The notes beneath the pieces were generated by a model. It ran no database searches, was not told the DNA's origin, and saw only the letters and a list, made by a program, of their open reading frames with translations. Shown piece after piece: positions 52,883 through 62,307 of a stretch of 64,000 nucleotides of DNA; within the stretch, counting starts at the first letter, position 1, and each line of letters begins with the position of its first letter. The position numbers and the translations under genes are program-made. This stretch comes from Mucilaginibacter sp. PPCGB 2223 (lineage in GTDB: Bacteria; Bacteroidota; Bacteroidia; Sphingobacteriales; Sphingobacteriaceae), in the NCBI RefSeq assembly GCF_001705515.1, contig NZ_MDJS01000002.1, positions 1 to 64,000 of the forward strand, read 5' to 3'.

Positions 52883-55800
52883 TTACAGGTTTACATTTAA
52901 TGAAAGAATGTATGAGCGCGCTGCCGGCAGGCTGTATGCCCGGTCGAGGGTGTTCACAAAATCCGGATCGTAACCTTGTTTGTTGGCTGTCCACAGCAAA
53001 CCAAGATTACGAACCGCAAAATTTACGTTCGCGGCCTTGATTTTAATTTTATTGATCAGGACCGTAGGCAGCTGGTAACTTAACGACAGTTCGCGCAGGC
53101 GTATATAATCGCCTTTTAAGACATTGATGTCGGAGTACTGGTAACGCACCAGGCTTGTATTAATAGCAGTTGCCGTGCCGTTTAATCCGGGAACGTTGGT
53201 GCTGGCTTCGTCGCCGGGGTTTTGCCACCTCTTGGCAATGTCGGCGCTCAAATCGTATTTAACCGCGTAGTTTGATGTTGTGTAACTTCCGATACTCGGT
53301 TTTAAGAAAACATTGCCGAATTGATAAGTGGCCAAAGCATAGAAGGTAAAATCCTTAAAACGTACCGAGGTATTCCAACTGCCGTAATAAGGTGCTATAC
53401 GGCGGCCGGCATATTTTAAAGTACCTAAAGTGGGAATAGCTGCAGTAGTGGACTTAATAATACTCCCATCTTCCGCGTATACCTGGGTGAGTCCGTTTGC
53501 ATCTAAACCTGCGTTCCTGAAAACCAATATCTTATCGGTCGGATAGCCTGATAAATAGGCGATACTTACCGGATTTGCATAATAACTTGTGGTGGCAAAT
53601 GCCGAACTGGTATATTGTTTAGTATAACGGTCATCTTCCAAAGTATTGGTGTTGTACGAAAATACCCCGCCAATGCTCCATCTCCAGTTTTTGTTAGTGT
53701 AAGCGATCCCGTTCAGGCCTACGTCAACGCCCTTACCGGTAAGGTGGCTGGAGTTTTCAACGACGATACCGTTGTTGATGTTGCCTGTATAGGTATTGTT
53801 TACTGCAAAAGACGCCAGGATGTCTTGCCCGTCCTTTTTATAAAAGTCAACAGAGCCGTTAAGGCGGTTATTCAGCAAAGAAAAGTCTGTTGCTAAATTC
53901 GTAACATAGGTTTTCTCCCATTTAAGCTGTGGGTTTGCAATAAAGATGATACTTGAATTAGGCAGCCCCGTGGTTCCGTCTGTCCCGATAGAGATATAGG
54001 TAAACGGATATACCGTAGTAGATATGTTACCGTTAATACCATAGGTGGCCCGTATATCGAGATGATTGACCCATGTTAAAGGTTTCATAAACTGCTCGTC
54101 GCTCAGGTTCCATTTTAAACCACCCGACCAGGCCGGTGTTGCGCGGTATTGCCTGTCTAAACCAAAGTTATTGTAGTCATCATAGCGAACGCTGCCCGTT
54201 AAAACATACTTACCCTTATAAGTATAAGCGGCGTTGCCATAATATGACAAATAACGGCGTGTTTTATCGCCTTGTGAAGTAGGGGAAGGCAAATTTGAAT
54301 TAAAGCCGGCTATGGTTGCATAACCTACATTGGTAGCCGAAGTGGCGCCCGCATTAACACCTGTACTTAAGCCCGAAGACAGATTGTAGCCGTAAAGCGT
54401 TTCCAGACCCTGGCTTGCCTGGGTTTCGCGAATTTCCGTTCCTGCTAAAGCAGTTATCTGGTGGACTTCGGCAAAAGTGCGGCTATAATCCAATTGCCCC
54501 CGTACAGTATAATTGTCGTTGCTGGTATTCACTAAATTTAATATGCCGCCATTGCTAATCCCGATACTATTGGTCGAAGCTGCGGGAGCTGTATAATAGT
54601 TGATAAAATTGCGGAAGTAGTAGCTATCCGGGTTGTAAAATACCCTGGTTGCGCTAAACGTCCTTTCCGTAGCGTACAGACCCGAAGCCGTCAGTCCTTT
54701 AAACAGGGGTACCCTCAGATTCAGTGTAGCAGTATAGTCGTTATCTTTTTGTGTATTATCATTATTGTTTAATTCATTTAAAGGGCTGTATTGCCAGTTA
54801 GGGCGTGAAGCCGAAAGCGTTGCAGTATACGATGAGGGCACAATATAATCATATGCCAAATTATTGCCGTTGGCATCCTTTAGCAAGCTGTATGGCATTA
54901 GCGTCCCTTGGGATGGCGTATATAACGAAGAAAGCGAGATGCCATCGTTGATATATTTAAAAAACGACCCCTTTACATTTACAGACAGGTCGGCAACTTT
55001 AAGAAGTTTCCAATTGTGCGACAGATTGAGGGTTAGCCTGCTTGCAGAGTTGCCTATTGCATTTGGCAGTTCTTTACTGTAAGACGCCGAATAATAATAA
55101 TTGGATAGGTCGTTCCCGCCGCTTACCGACAAATTGTACTGCTGGCTTTGTGCAGATTGAAGCAAGTATTTCGATATTTGCGAACGGTTATCTATGGCAC
55201 TCAACTGGGCCGCCTGGGCATCGTATTGTGCTTGGGTAATGGTACCGGCAACCAATTGCTGGGCCAGCAAAGTACCCTGGCTTCTGACATTCACGGCAGC
55301 ATAAGCATAGGAGGCATTGGTCGCGTCGGTCGCAAATCCTCTCACCACCAGTTCTTTTTCGTAGTTAAGCTCCTGGGCCGATGTCATGGTTTTGAGGTAA
55401 GCCAGATCCGGCTTTTCGGAAAGCGAAAAATTGGAAGAAAAACTGATCTTTGGCACAGCGCTGTTGATCCCCTTTTTAGTAGTGATCACAATTACGCCGT
55501 TTGCAGCACGTATTCCCCAGATTGATGCAGCTGCCGCGTCTTTCAAAAAAGTCACGTTATCGATATCGTTAGGATTGATGGCAGACAGGTCCAAATTACT
55601 TACTGCTCCGTCAATGACGATCAGTGGAAAGCTTTCTGCTGAAAGCGTGCTGTTGCCCCTGATCGTCATATTGTAGTCGTTGGCACCTATGGTCCTGGTA
55701 TTGCCATTTAATGCCTGTTGGGTGTTGTTATAATCAAAGGTCCTGTCGCCGGCGGTAATAGCGACCTGCAGCCCCGGGACCATACCTTCTAAACGTTGGA

Positions 55801-56617
55801 TAATGTTCGGAACCGGAACTTTTTCAAGATCTTTAGCAGTTACCGCAGAGAATGCGCCGGCACTACGTTCCTGTGGGATGGTTTGGTAACCGTTAGATAT
55901 GATAGCCACCTCTTTAAGCATCCCGGATACGTCGCGCAGCATTTTAATATGAATGGTTTCCTGGCTGCCCACAGTTACCTCCTGGGTGATATAGCCAACA
56001 AAGCTTACCATCAGTACATCTTTATCACTAATGCTGGGTACGTACACATAACCGTCCTGGTTAGCCTGGAATGTTCCGCGGGCCGATCCTTTTACAGTTA
56101 CGTTGGCAAATGCCAGCAATTCGCCATCTACGTCGGTAACGTATACTTTTAAAAAATGCCTAACGGGCATGGGTGTCTCGACCTGCGAACCCGTTTTCAT
56201 AAGCGGCTTTTTAACAATCATAATACTGTTGTTGAGCTGTTTATACGAGTAAGGCGTGTTATTAAAGATGAGATCAAGTGTTTGTCCAACTGTTCTTTGC
56301 GCTGAACTTAAGTCAACATTGGGCATCGTCTTCACATCTTCGCTCCGGTATACAAACCTGAACGGTGTTACCAATTCGATCTTTTTAATAACCGATTCAA
56401 GGGGTTCGTTTTTGAAGCCAATAACGATATTTACGTTATCGGCGCTCTGTCCCTTAACAGCAAAGGCCGATAGTAAATTAATGCTTGCTGTCAACAAGAT
56501 TACGGTACATAAACTTATACGCATAATTTTACGGATTACATGCGGTGATAATATGAGAGCTTTCCCGGTGTACAGACGCCACCGGTCGCTTCCTGCTGAT
56601 TGTGCAGAAAAATTCAT
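52883..56617 (-). CDS. STN-domain SusC/RagA TonB-dependent transducer
   Basis: 1244 residues. Long N-terminus with signal segment (about 33-55), a secretin/TonB STN domain (about 60-135), carboxypeptidase-D-like domain (about 145-225), plug with EVAIISNGYQTIPQERSAGAF and LKDAAAASIWGIRAANGVIVITTKKG, then the barrel. The STN domain contacts FecR in the periplasm and passes on substrate binding, which matches the fecR and sigma genes just upstream. Heads the operon SusC-SusD-TlpA-hydrolase. Substrate unknown. Confidence 0.96.
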   Translation of the reverse strand: MNFSAQSAGSDRWRLYTGKALILSPHVIRKIMRISLCTVILLTASINLLSAFAVKGQSADNVNIVIGFKNEPLESVIKKIELVTPFRFVYRSEDVKTMPNVDLSSAQRTVGQTLDLIFNNTPYSYKQLNNSIMIVKKPLMKTGSQVETPMPVRHFLKVYVTDVDGELLAFANVTVKGSARGTFQANQDGYVYVPSISDKDVLMVSFVGYITQEVTVGSQETIHIKMLRDVSGMLKEVAIISNGYQTIPQERSAGAFSAVTAKDLEKVPVPNIIQRLEGMVPGLQVAITAGDRTFDYNNTQQALNGNTRTIGANDYNMTIRGNSTLSAESFPLIVIDGAVSNLDLSAINPNDIDNVTFLKDAAAASIWGIRAANGVIVITTKKGINSAVPKISFSSNFSLSEKPDLAYLKTMTSAQELNYEKELVVRGFATDATNASYAYAAVNVRSQGTLLAQQLVAGTITQAQYDAQAAQLSAIDNRSQISKYLLQSAQSQQYNLSVSGGNDLSNYYYSASYSKELPNAIGNSASRLTLNLSHNWKLLKVADLSVNVKGSFFKYINDGISLSSLYTPSQGTLMPYSLLKDANGNNLAYDYIVPSSYTATLSASRPNWQYSPLNELNNNDNTQKDNDYTATLNLRVPLFKGLTASGLYATERTFSATRVFYNPDSYYFRNFINYYTAPAASTNSIGISNGGILNLVNTSNDNYTVRGQLDYSRTFAEVHQITALAGTEIRETQASQGLETLYGYNLSSGLSTGVNAGATSATNVGYATIAGFNSNLPSPTSQGDKTRRYLSYYGNAAYTYKGKYVLTGSVRYDDYNNFGLDRQYRATPAWSGGLKWNLSDEQFMKPLTWVNHLDIRATYGINGNISTTVYPFTYISIGTDGTTGLPNSSIIFIANPQLKWEKTYVTNLATDFSLLNNRLNGSVDFYKKDGQDILASFAVNNTYTGNINNGIVVENSSHLTGKGVDVGLNGIAYTNKNWRWSIGGVFSYNTNTLEDDRYTKQYTSSAFATTSYYANPVSIAYLSGYPTDKILVFRNAGLDANGLTQVYAEDGSIIKSTTAAIPTLGTLKYAGRRIAPYYGSWNTSVRFKDFTFYALATYQFGNVFLKPSIGSYTTSNYAVKYDLSADIAKRWQNPGDEASTNVPGLNGTATAINTSLVRYQYSDINVLKGDYIRLRELSLSYQLPTVLINKIKIKAANVNFAVRNLGLLWTANKQGYDPDFVNTLDRAYSLPAARSYILSLNVNL

Positions 56618-56697
56618 AAATTTGATTGTTTTAAGTGATCCTCGAAAAATTGTTTAAAACGGTGTGTATCCGGTTGCCGCCGGATGCAGACATGCAT

Positions 56698-56728
56698 AAA
56701 CTCTCTGTTAAAAGCAGAGAGTTTTTTT
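56698..56728 (+). terminator. strong hairpin between fecR and the STN-susC
   Basis: AAACTCTCTG pairs with CAGAGAGTTT, loop TTAAAAG, T run on the plus strand. On the minus strand, the direction of the local genes, only three T follow, so it may attenuate rather than end fecR transcripts. It lies 81-111 bp upstream of the susC start. Confidence 0.65.
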
Positions 56729-56812
56729 GTGGGGCTTAATTTTCGTACATTTTTTTCATTTAAGTGGGGTTTAAGTTTAGTTATAAATTAGGATATGAGT
56801 TTGTTTACTATT

Positions 56813-57841
56813 TTACTCTGCGCAACCCGCGCCACTGATAACGACCTGACCCTCAGTTGATGTGGTATAAGTGGCGTTATTAAAGTCGCAGATCACGCGT
56901 AAAATATCTTCGAGTTTTTCGCCATGAATAAATGTGCCGGTGAAACGGCACTTCTTCACGTTTTCGCTCGAAAAGCGAATTTTAACATTAAAACGCTGTT
57001 CGAGTACTTTTGCTGCCTGTTGCATCGTCATGTCGTCTAAAAACAAATCCCTGGTTTGCCACTCGATGGTTTTTGCAGAATTGACAGGCAGCTGAACGAT
57101 GCTGTTATCTTCTTTGTTATAGGAAAGTTGATGATCCGGGGTAATTACGCCTAAAACTTTGGCATTATCGCTTACGCTCACTTTGCCGCGCGTTACTGTA
57201 ACAGTTATTTTTTTCTCGTGGTTATAGGCCTTAATATTAAACGCTGTACCTAATACAGTTATTTTAAACCTGCCGGTATGTACAATAAACGGATGGGATA
57301 CGTCATGCCTGATGTCGAAATATCCCTCGCCAAGTAAGGTAACCTCGCGGGTTGACGAGTTAAATATCCTGGGGTATTTAAGTCTGCTGTTGGCGTTAAG
57401 CACAACCGTGCTTCCATCCGCCAATTTGATCAGTTGATGATCCTTTATCATCGGCGTTTCGACCAAATTAATTGGTACAGGATTGACCTGTACAGATTTC
57501 ATCCTGGTAAAATAAAACCCTGCGGCAGCAAATATCAGTATAGCGGCGGCGGCGGCGACTTTTAGCCAGGCAGGATAACGAAGCAGTTTAAGAGGCTCTG
57601 ATGCTTTTCCAGGATTCACAATCCGCTGTCTCAAAAGCTGGTATTGTTCATCGGCTTCCCGCTCTTTCGCTTCGTGCCCCAGCAAAATGATCAGGTTTTT
57701 GATCTCATCAATTTTTTCGCGCTGACCCGGATTGTCTTTTAGCCAACTCTCCCAATAACGAATGTCTTCGGCGTTTTTGCCCAAGCAATAGTTCAGGAAA
57801 CTTTCATCCTCGATCAGGCCTGATAAGTCTTTGTCTTGCAT
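56813..57841 (-). CDS. FecR-family anti-sigma factor
   Basis: 342 residues. Cytoplasmic N-terminal sigma-binding region (1-85), one transmembrane helix (about 92-110, VAAAAAILIFAAAGFYF), FecR domain (about 125-225; DGSTVVLNANSRLKYP, GEGYFDIRHDVSHPFIV) and a C-terminal DUF4974 domain (about 260-335; VLEQRFNVKIRF, FTGTFIHGEKLEDIL). Holds the ECF sigma factor until the STN-SusC transporter signals substrate. Confidence 0.95.
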   Translation of the reverse strand: MQDKDLSGLIEDESFLNYCLGKNAEDIRYWESWLKDNPGQREKIDEIKNLIILLGHEAKEREADEQYQLLRQRIVNPGKASEPLKLLRYPAWLKVAAAAAILIFAAAGFYFTRMKSVQVNPVPINLVETPMIKDHQLIKLADGSTVVLNANSRLKYPRIFNSSTREVTLLGEGYFDIRHDVSHPFIVHTGRFKITVLGTAFNIKAYNHEKKITVTVTRGKVSVSDNAKVLGVITPDHQLSYNKEDNSIVQLPVNSAKTIEWQTRDLFLDDMTMQQAAKVLEQRFNVKIRFSSENVKKCRFTGTFIHGEKLEDILRVICDFNNATYTTSTEGQVVISGAGCAE

Positions 57842-57889
57842 GTGTTATTTGCGATTTTAGCAAATAGAGCAGCAAAGCACCTGTTTTCA

Positions 57890-58513
57890 CTATCGGTTTT
57901 TGAAAAAAATAAAAAATATTGCTGTTAGGATAGTGATGGCAATAGAAAGAATGCCTAATTGTTCTTTTCCCATAAGCGATCTAAGCTTATCTACAGCTTT
58001 ATAAATAGTGTTATATACCGTATTGATTGAGACTTGGTTATTTTCGGCTATTTCTTTGTATGATAAGCCCAAATAGAATTTTTGATATACCATATTACGC
58101 TGGCTTTGGGGTAATTGACCGACATACTCTTTAAGTATACGGCTAACATTGGCCGATGAAGCATTAATGATATGAACCGCCTCCGCAGAAGGAACCATAC
58201 CAAACTCCTCTAACTCATTAAGCTTCAAACTCTCGTCTGAGCTAAAACTTTCTTTTCTGTAAAGTTTGCGAAGAAATGCTGTGAGTATATAATTATGATG
58301 ATTAAGGGTATGCTGAAGGGTTGTGCGATTTTCCCATAAATAAAGGAAAAGATCATTAATGTTATCTTTTACTTTGGTTGCAGGAAATCCCTTTTTTAAC
58401 CCGATATAACTGAGATAATGAAAATAATGCGTGTAAAGGTCGTAAAAAGCAGGCTCACTTTCCTTTTTTATGAAAGCATTCCATTCTTCCTTTAAGTCCT
58501 TTCCTTTCCGCAT
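57890..58513 (-). CDS. ECF sigma-70 factor
   Basis: 207 residues from the Met at 58513; a longer frame to 58582 adds 23 residues that do not fit the family start. Sigma region 2 (about 15-85; FYDLYTHYFHYLSYIGLKKGF) and region 4 (about 125-180; LPQSQRNMVYQKFYLGLSYKEIAENNQVSINTVYN). A hydrophobic tail (LSIAITILTAIFFIFF) suggests membrane attachment, seen in some Bacteroidota ECF factors. Probably drives the STN-susC operon. Confidence 0.93.
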   Translation of the reverse strand: MRKGKDLKEEWNAFIKKESEPAFYDLYTHYFHYLSYIGLKKGFPATKVKDNINDLFLYLWENRTTLQHTLNHHNYILTAFLRKLYRKESFSSDESLKLNELEEFGMVPSAEAVHIINASSANVSRILKEYVGQLPQSQRNMVYQKFYLGLSYKEIAENNQVSINTVYNTIYKAVDKLRSLMGKEQLGILSIAITILTAIFFIFFKNR

Positions 58514-58796
58514 TTTAAAACACCTTAAAGCGAATATAATGAAAACCTGGGATTTAAAAGATTCTACCCGAAGGTATCGCATGTTATCGACATGTCTCGC
58601 AGTAGCTCTTTTTTAATTTTAAAAGGGTGTTAAAGTGCACAATGTATTAACAGAAGTAAGCTCCTTAAACAATAGTTATATGCATATGCTATAATTGGTA
58701 ATCGCTTTTAAATGCTCCAAAAAGTTCGGGAATTGTCCCGTTCACCTACCTAAAAATCAGGCAGTTACTATAATAGGTAATTGCCTGATTTATTTC
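58514..58796 (+). mobile_element. tRNA-tail footprint with terminator (copy C)
   Basis: AAAAAGTTCGGGAATTG at 58720-58735, then TCCCGTTCACCTACC to 58750, a more mutated version of the copies at 47305 and 62410. Terminator stem AAATCAGGCA (58754-58763) with TGCCTGATTT (58782-58791) and a T-rich tail. Nothing else recognised between the sigma gene and here. Confidence 0.55.
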
Positions 58797-58878
58797 TGAT
58801 CATACGGTGCTCATACACACCAGCCATGCATGAAGTTAATTACAAAATACCGGCTTATAACCGAAACGGATAAAAAAC

Positions 58879-58909
58879 AAAAAGGACCACCGGTCAGATG
58901 TTCCTTTTT
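58879..58909 (-). terminator. terminator of the 58935-59431 gene
   Basis: AAAAAGGA and TCCTTTTT pair around a 15-base loop. On the minus strand, the stem is followed by further T-rich sequence. Confidence 0.75.
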
Positions 58910-58934
58910 GCTGAACCAGGTTCATTCTGGCTAC

Positions 58935-59431
58935 TTAATCAACCAGCGGAGTTCTGTTAATTTTTCTCTGCGTTATAAATTGGTAAACCGATCCTGCTAT
59001 AAATAGTATTAAAATAACAAGCAATGTTTTTGCTATTATAGGGTCTGTTGGTGCCTTAGCCAGCGGATGTCCGATTGGAACACGGGTTAAGGTTTCATTA
59101 ACCGTAGGAACCCACGATAAGAAAAAACTAAAGGACAAAAGGAAATTCTCGAAAAAACGCGCTTTTGTATTCCCCTTTTTTCTTAAATTAAGTAGGTAAG
59201 CTATTACTACCAACACAACTATGAACAGGGCAAAATATGCCCGGCATTGAAACCGCCATGTTTTGATATACCTAATGCCGTTAACGAGGTAATAACCGTT
59301 GTATACAAATAGATCTTGCCGGAACTATGCCTTAGGTTTATTTTACCAAACCTGATGTAGGATATCACAGCAGCAATAATGGCTGTTATGCCAATGATCG
59401 TATGAAATATCCCTAAATTAGTTAAGCTCAT
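58935..59431 (-). pseudogene. frameshifted small integral membrane protein
   Basis: Two abutting frames form one protein. The first (59431-59219) has two membrane segments and ends ISKHGGFNAGHI. The second continues, in the other frame, with FALFIVVLVVIAYLLNLRKKG and two more membrane segments. Adding one T to the T4 run on the minus strand (A4 at 59232-59235 on the plus strand) joins them into about 165 residues. Either a recent frameshift or a sequencing error in a homopolymer. Family unknown; four helices, no charged active site. Confidence 0.7.
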
Positions 59432-59469
59432 TTTAATAAAAATTGAAGAGTGCTGTAATGAAAAAAAGA

Positions 59470-59886
59470 TTAAGATACCAGGCGAGCGTCTGAACTAATG
59501 GGTATGTTCAATACTTTCGAGATCAAACAATTTTTCTCCGCACCGTTTACGATAGCTTCAAACTCAGCAGCATCGACACCCGGTACCACGCCTGTAATAG
59601 CCAGATGGATACTTGTGATCGCAACACCTTCCATTACTAAGGTGGCTTCGGTATCCAACGATGTAGGGTTGAATCCTTTTTCTGTTAACGCCAGGCTAAC
59701 CGCCATGGTAAAACATCCGGCATGTGCAGCGGCTAACAACTCTTCCGGATTGGTGCCCTTTTCTTCGCCGGTAAAACGGGTTTTGAAACTGTAGTTGGTT
59801 TGGTTTAAAATTTCGCTTTGGGTACTTAACTGGCCTTTACCTTCTTTAATGGTGCCTTCCCAATGTGCTTTTGCTGTGCGTTTCAT
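59470..59886 (-). CDS. osmC: OsmC-family peroxiredoxin
   Basis: 138 residues, cytoplasmic. OsmC/Ohr fold with the two redox Cys: HAGCF (Cys58) and EKNCLIS (Cys120), plus the NPEELLAAAHAGCF signature. Reduces organic hydroperoxides. The N-terminal AHWEGTIKEGKGQLS fits the OsmC (rather than Ohr) branch. Downstream of the AraC gene on the same strand with 87 bp between, so it may be its target. Confidence 0.93.
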   Translation of the reverse strand: MKRTAKAHWEGTIKEGKGQLSTQSEILNQTNYSFKTRFTGEEKGTNPEELLAAAHAGCFTMAVSLALTEKGFNPTSLDTEATLVMEGVAITSIHLAITGVVPGVDAAEFEAIVNGAEKNCLISKVLNIPISSDARLVS

Positions 59887-59973
59887 GTTGTTTATGATTT
59901 AAATTTTGATCGTCGATATTGACAATACAAAGGTGCAGCACAGCCGGGAAACGCGTTTTGTGATTCAGGTCAA

Positions 59974-60825
59974 TTACTTGGCAATTTGGTTCAGCCGGTA
60001 ATGGGTTGGCGAGAGGTGGTATTTATCATGAAAGCTTTTGGTAAAATTAGCCAGATCATTAAACCCGCAATTATATGCAATGTCGGCAATGCGGTTATCA
60101 GAAGCCAAAAGCAGTTCTGCGGCTTTTTCCAGCTTTTTGTTCTTGATATAATTTGCAGGCGTATCGTTGTATAATTTGGCAAACTCTCTTTTAAATGACG
60201 AAACACTTAAATTAGTTTTTTGCGCCAATTCTTCAATGTTGATCTGAGCAAACAGGTTGGCTTCAATAATTTGCTTGAAGGAAAACTTTGCAGGTGAAAA
60301 AAGCTGGGATAAAATAACCTGAATGGTTTCAACCTGCTGCGTTTGGGATAATAAAAGGATGATCTCCTTCAGTTTTAAGATCAATATCTCATCATTTACC
60401 AGTGATGGGTTCTCAAAATAAAAAAGCAATCCCTCAATATATTTCTGGATCAGAAACTCATTATTGATCCTGCCATGCGATTGGTTGGATATGGATTTGC
60501 CTGGTTGAATTATCGCCGGCAATTCTCTTTCATAAATTTTCTTTAAAATTTCCGGGTGAAAGGTAACGATGACTACTTCGCCCGCGCTGGTGTCTCTGGT
60601 ATTACGAATTTGTTTCCCGGAGTTAAGGCAATTCAATAACAGCGAGTGATTAACAGGAATATCCGTTTGGTCATCCTCAAATTGAAACTGCATTTCGCCC
60701 TGCAAAACATATAAAAAGCAGGCACGTTCTTCCACCGGAAAATCATACGCAAAGGGAGGTTTTACCACCAACTTTTGGAGGAAAGGCTTTCCAAGCAGAT
60801 CGATTTTTTTATAGTTGCTTTGCAT
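59974..60825 (-). CDS. AraC-family transcriptional regulator
   Basis: 283 residues. N-terminal cupin-like sensing domain (about 30-110; LYVLQGEMQFQFEDDQ) and a C-terminal double helix-turn-helix (about 185-280; INIEELAQKTNLSVSSFKREF, then IADIAYNCGFNDLANFTKSFHDKYHLSPTHYR). Complete. The closest candidate targets are osmC downstream and its own promoter, where a perfect ACTCCC-cac-GGGAGT dyad lies. Confidence 0.94.
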   Translation of the reverse strand: MQSNYKKIDLLGKPFLQKLVVKPPFAYDFPVEERACFLYVLQGEMQFQFEDDQTDIPVNHSLLLNCLNSGKQIRNTRDTSAGEVVIVTFHPEILKKIYERELPAIIQPGKSISNQSHGRINNEFLIQKYIEGLLFYFENPSLVNDEILILKLKEIILLLSQTQQVETIQVILSQLFSPAKFSFKQIIEANLFAQINIEELAQKTNLSVSSFKREFAKLYNDTPANYIKNKKLEKAAELLLASDNRIADIAYNCGFNDLANFTKSFHDKYHLSPTHYRLNQIAK

Positions 60826-60835
60826 TTTCTTAAAT

Positions 60836-60850
60836 ACTCCCCACGGGAGT
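60836..60850. promoter_or_regulatory. perfect dyad upstream of the AraC gene
   Basis: ACTCCC-CAC-GGGAGT, 11-25 bp upstream of the AraC start codon and 35 bp before the plus-strand AraC fragment. Candidate autoregulatory operator. Confidence 0.4.
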
Positions 60851-60884
60851 GTAAATTTGAATAGCTAAAATACCAAAAAAACGG

Positions 60885-61238
60885 GTGCTTGCGGAGTATG
60901 AAGCGTTGCTTGTGCCTAAATACTTATACCTCGTTGGTCCGGATGGGTTATTAAAAACAATATCATTTTGCAAATATTTTAAATCCCGGACACACAAAAA
61001 CCTATTTCCAGTTTTTACTGGAGCTAAATTGGAATATGCCTGTAAGCTGCTGGTCGATAATAGGAGGCTTATTAAACAAGTATGTTACGAAAGAGGCTTC
61101 AATAACTTTGCCAGCTTTCATAAGTCCGCGGCAACATCAAAGAGAATTTGCATAAATTGCTCATATATAAGCCAATTAATAAAAATATCGGTCAGGGAAA
61201 ACCTTTTAAATTTGATCTGTGCAGCGCAAAATTGCTGA
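60885..61238 (+). pseudogene. decayed AraC-family fragment
   Basis: A 117-residue open frame whose middle, KLEYACKLLVDNRRLIKQVCYERGFNNFASFHKS, matches the second helix-turn-helix of AraC regulators. The N-terminal sensor domain and first helix-turn-helix are missing, and the sequence after the match departs from the family. The remainder is probably a chance frame. It may be the leftover of a divergent paralogue of the AraC gene at 59974. Confidence 0.6.
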
Positions 61239-61308
61239 TTAGAATTTAACACAACTTTACCCCAAAAAGAAAAGTAAGATTATAAATTTTAATTATTAAA
61301 CCGGATAT

Positions 61309-62307
61309 ATGATGAAATACAAAAGCGCGATTTTAACATTATTCTTGAATGTGTTTATAGCGCACAAAGTTGTCGCACAATCCGCTCCGGATTCGTTGCC
61401 GGCATTACCGGGTTCAGGATTAAACCAGCACCCTTTTTTGTATGCCGGCGAATGGCAGGATCATAAAATGACCGACCAAAATATGTATATTGTTAAAAAC
61501 GGAAAGGTGGTTTGGACATTTGTAATGGGCACCTATGGAGAGTATGGCGATGCAACAATGCTCTCTAACGGGAACATTCTTTTTTCGCGCTTAAGCGGCG
61601 CTACCGAGATAACCCAAAGCAAAAAAGTGGTTTGGAATTATGAGGCCCCGTATGGCGCTCAGATTCATACGGCGCAACCTATTGGCCTTGACAGGGTTTT
61701 TATTTGCCAGAACGGGCTCCCCGCCAAGGCTCTTATTATCAATATAAAAACGGGGAAGGTAGAAATGGAGCATGTTTTACCTACCAAATCAATTACCGAT
61801 TCTAATACCATACACGGGCAATTCAGGCATATCAGGTATACAAATGCAGGTACTTACCTCATTGCCAACCTGGGGCTTGGAAAAGTAGTGGAGTATGATA
61901 AGGACTGGAAAGAGCTCTGGTCGGTTGATGCTCCGTCGGCCTGGGCGGCAGTAAGATTGAAAAACGGAAACACATTGATAAGCGGCAACCAGCATGGCTA
62001 TGTTCGCGAGGTGAACCCCAAAGGAGAGATTGTATGGGAAATTAATAAAAACGACCTGCCCGGGATAACCTTATATACTGTGCAGGAGGTAAGCAGGCTG
62101 GCCAATGGCAACACCGTGATATGTAACTGGTATGGCGGTGTAAAAAAAGCCGACTGGAAAAAGGTTGTGCAGGTAATTGAAGTAACTCCTGATAAAAAGG
62201 TAGTTTGGGCGCTCCGCCAATGGGCCGATCCAAATCTGGGCCCGGCATCCTCTATTCAATTGCTTGATGAGCCTGGTAAAGCAGAGAACGGCGATATCCA
62301 AAGATAA
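61309..62307 (+). CDS. secreted beta-propeller protein (PQQ/arylsulfotransferase-like repeats)
   Basis: 332 residues. Signal peptide to about 24 (VVAQ). Propeller blades with recurring KxVVW words: GKVVWTFVMG, SKKVVWNYEAP, GEIVWEINKND, DKKVVWALRQW, interleaved with LSNGNILFS, LKNGNTLISG and LANGNTVIC. This pattern resembles arylsulfotransferase-like and PQQ-like propellers of unknown role, but the catalytic His/Arg set of true arylsulfotransferases is not evident. Single gene. Confidence 0.85.
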   Translation: MMKYKSAILTLFLNVFIAHKVVAQSAPDSLPALPGSGLNQHPFLYAGEWQDHKMTDQNMYIVKNGKVVWTFVMGTYGEYGDATMLSNGNILFSRLSGATEITQSKKVVWNYEAPYGAQIHTAQPIGLDRVFICQNGLPAKALIINIKTGKVEMEHVLPTKSITDSNTIHGQFRHIRYTNAGTYLIANLGLGKVVEYDKDWKELWSVDAPSAWAAVRLKNGNTLISGNQHGYVREVNPKGEIVWEINKNDLPGITLYTVQEVSRLANGNTVICNWYGGVKKADWKKVVQVIEVTPDKKVVWALRQWADPNLGPASSIQLLDEPGKAENGDIQR

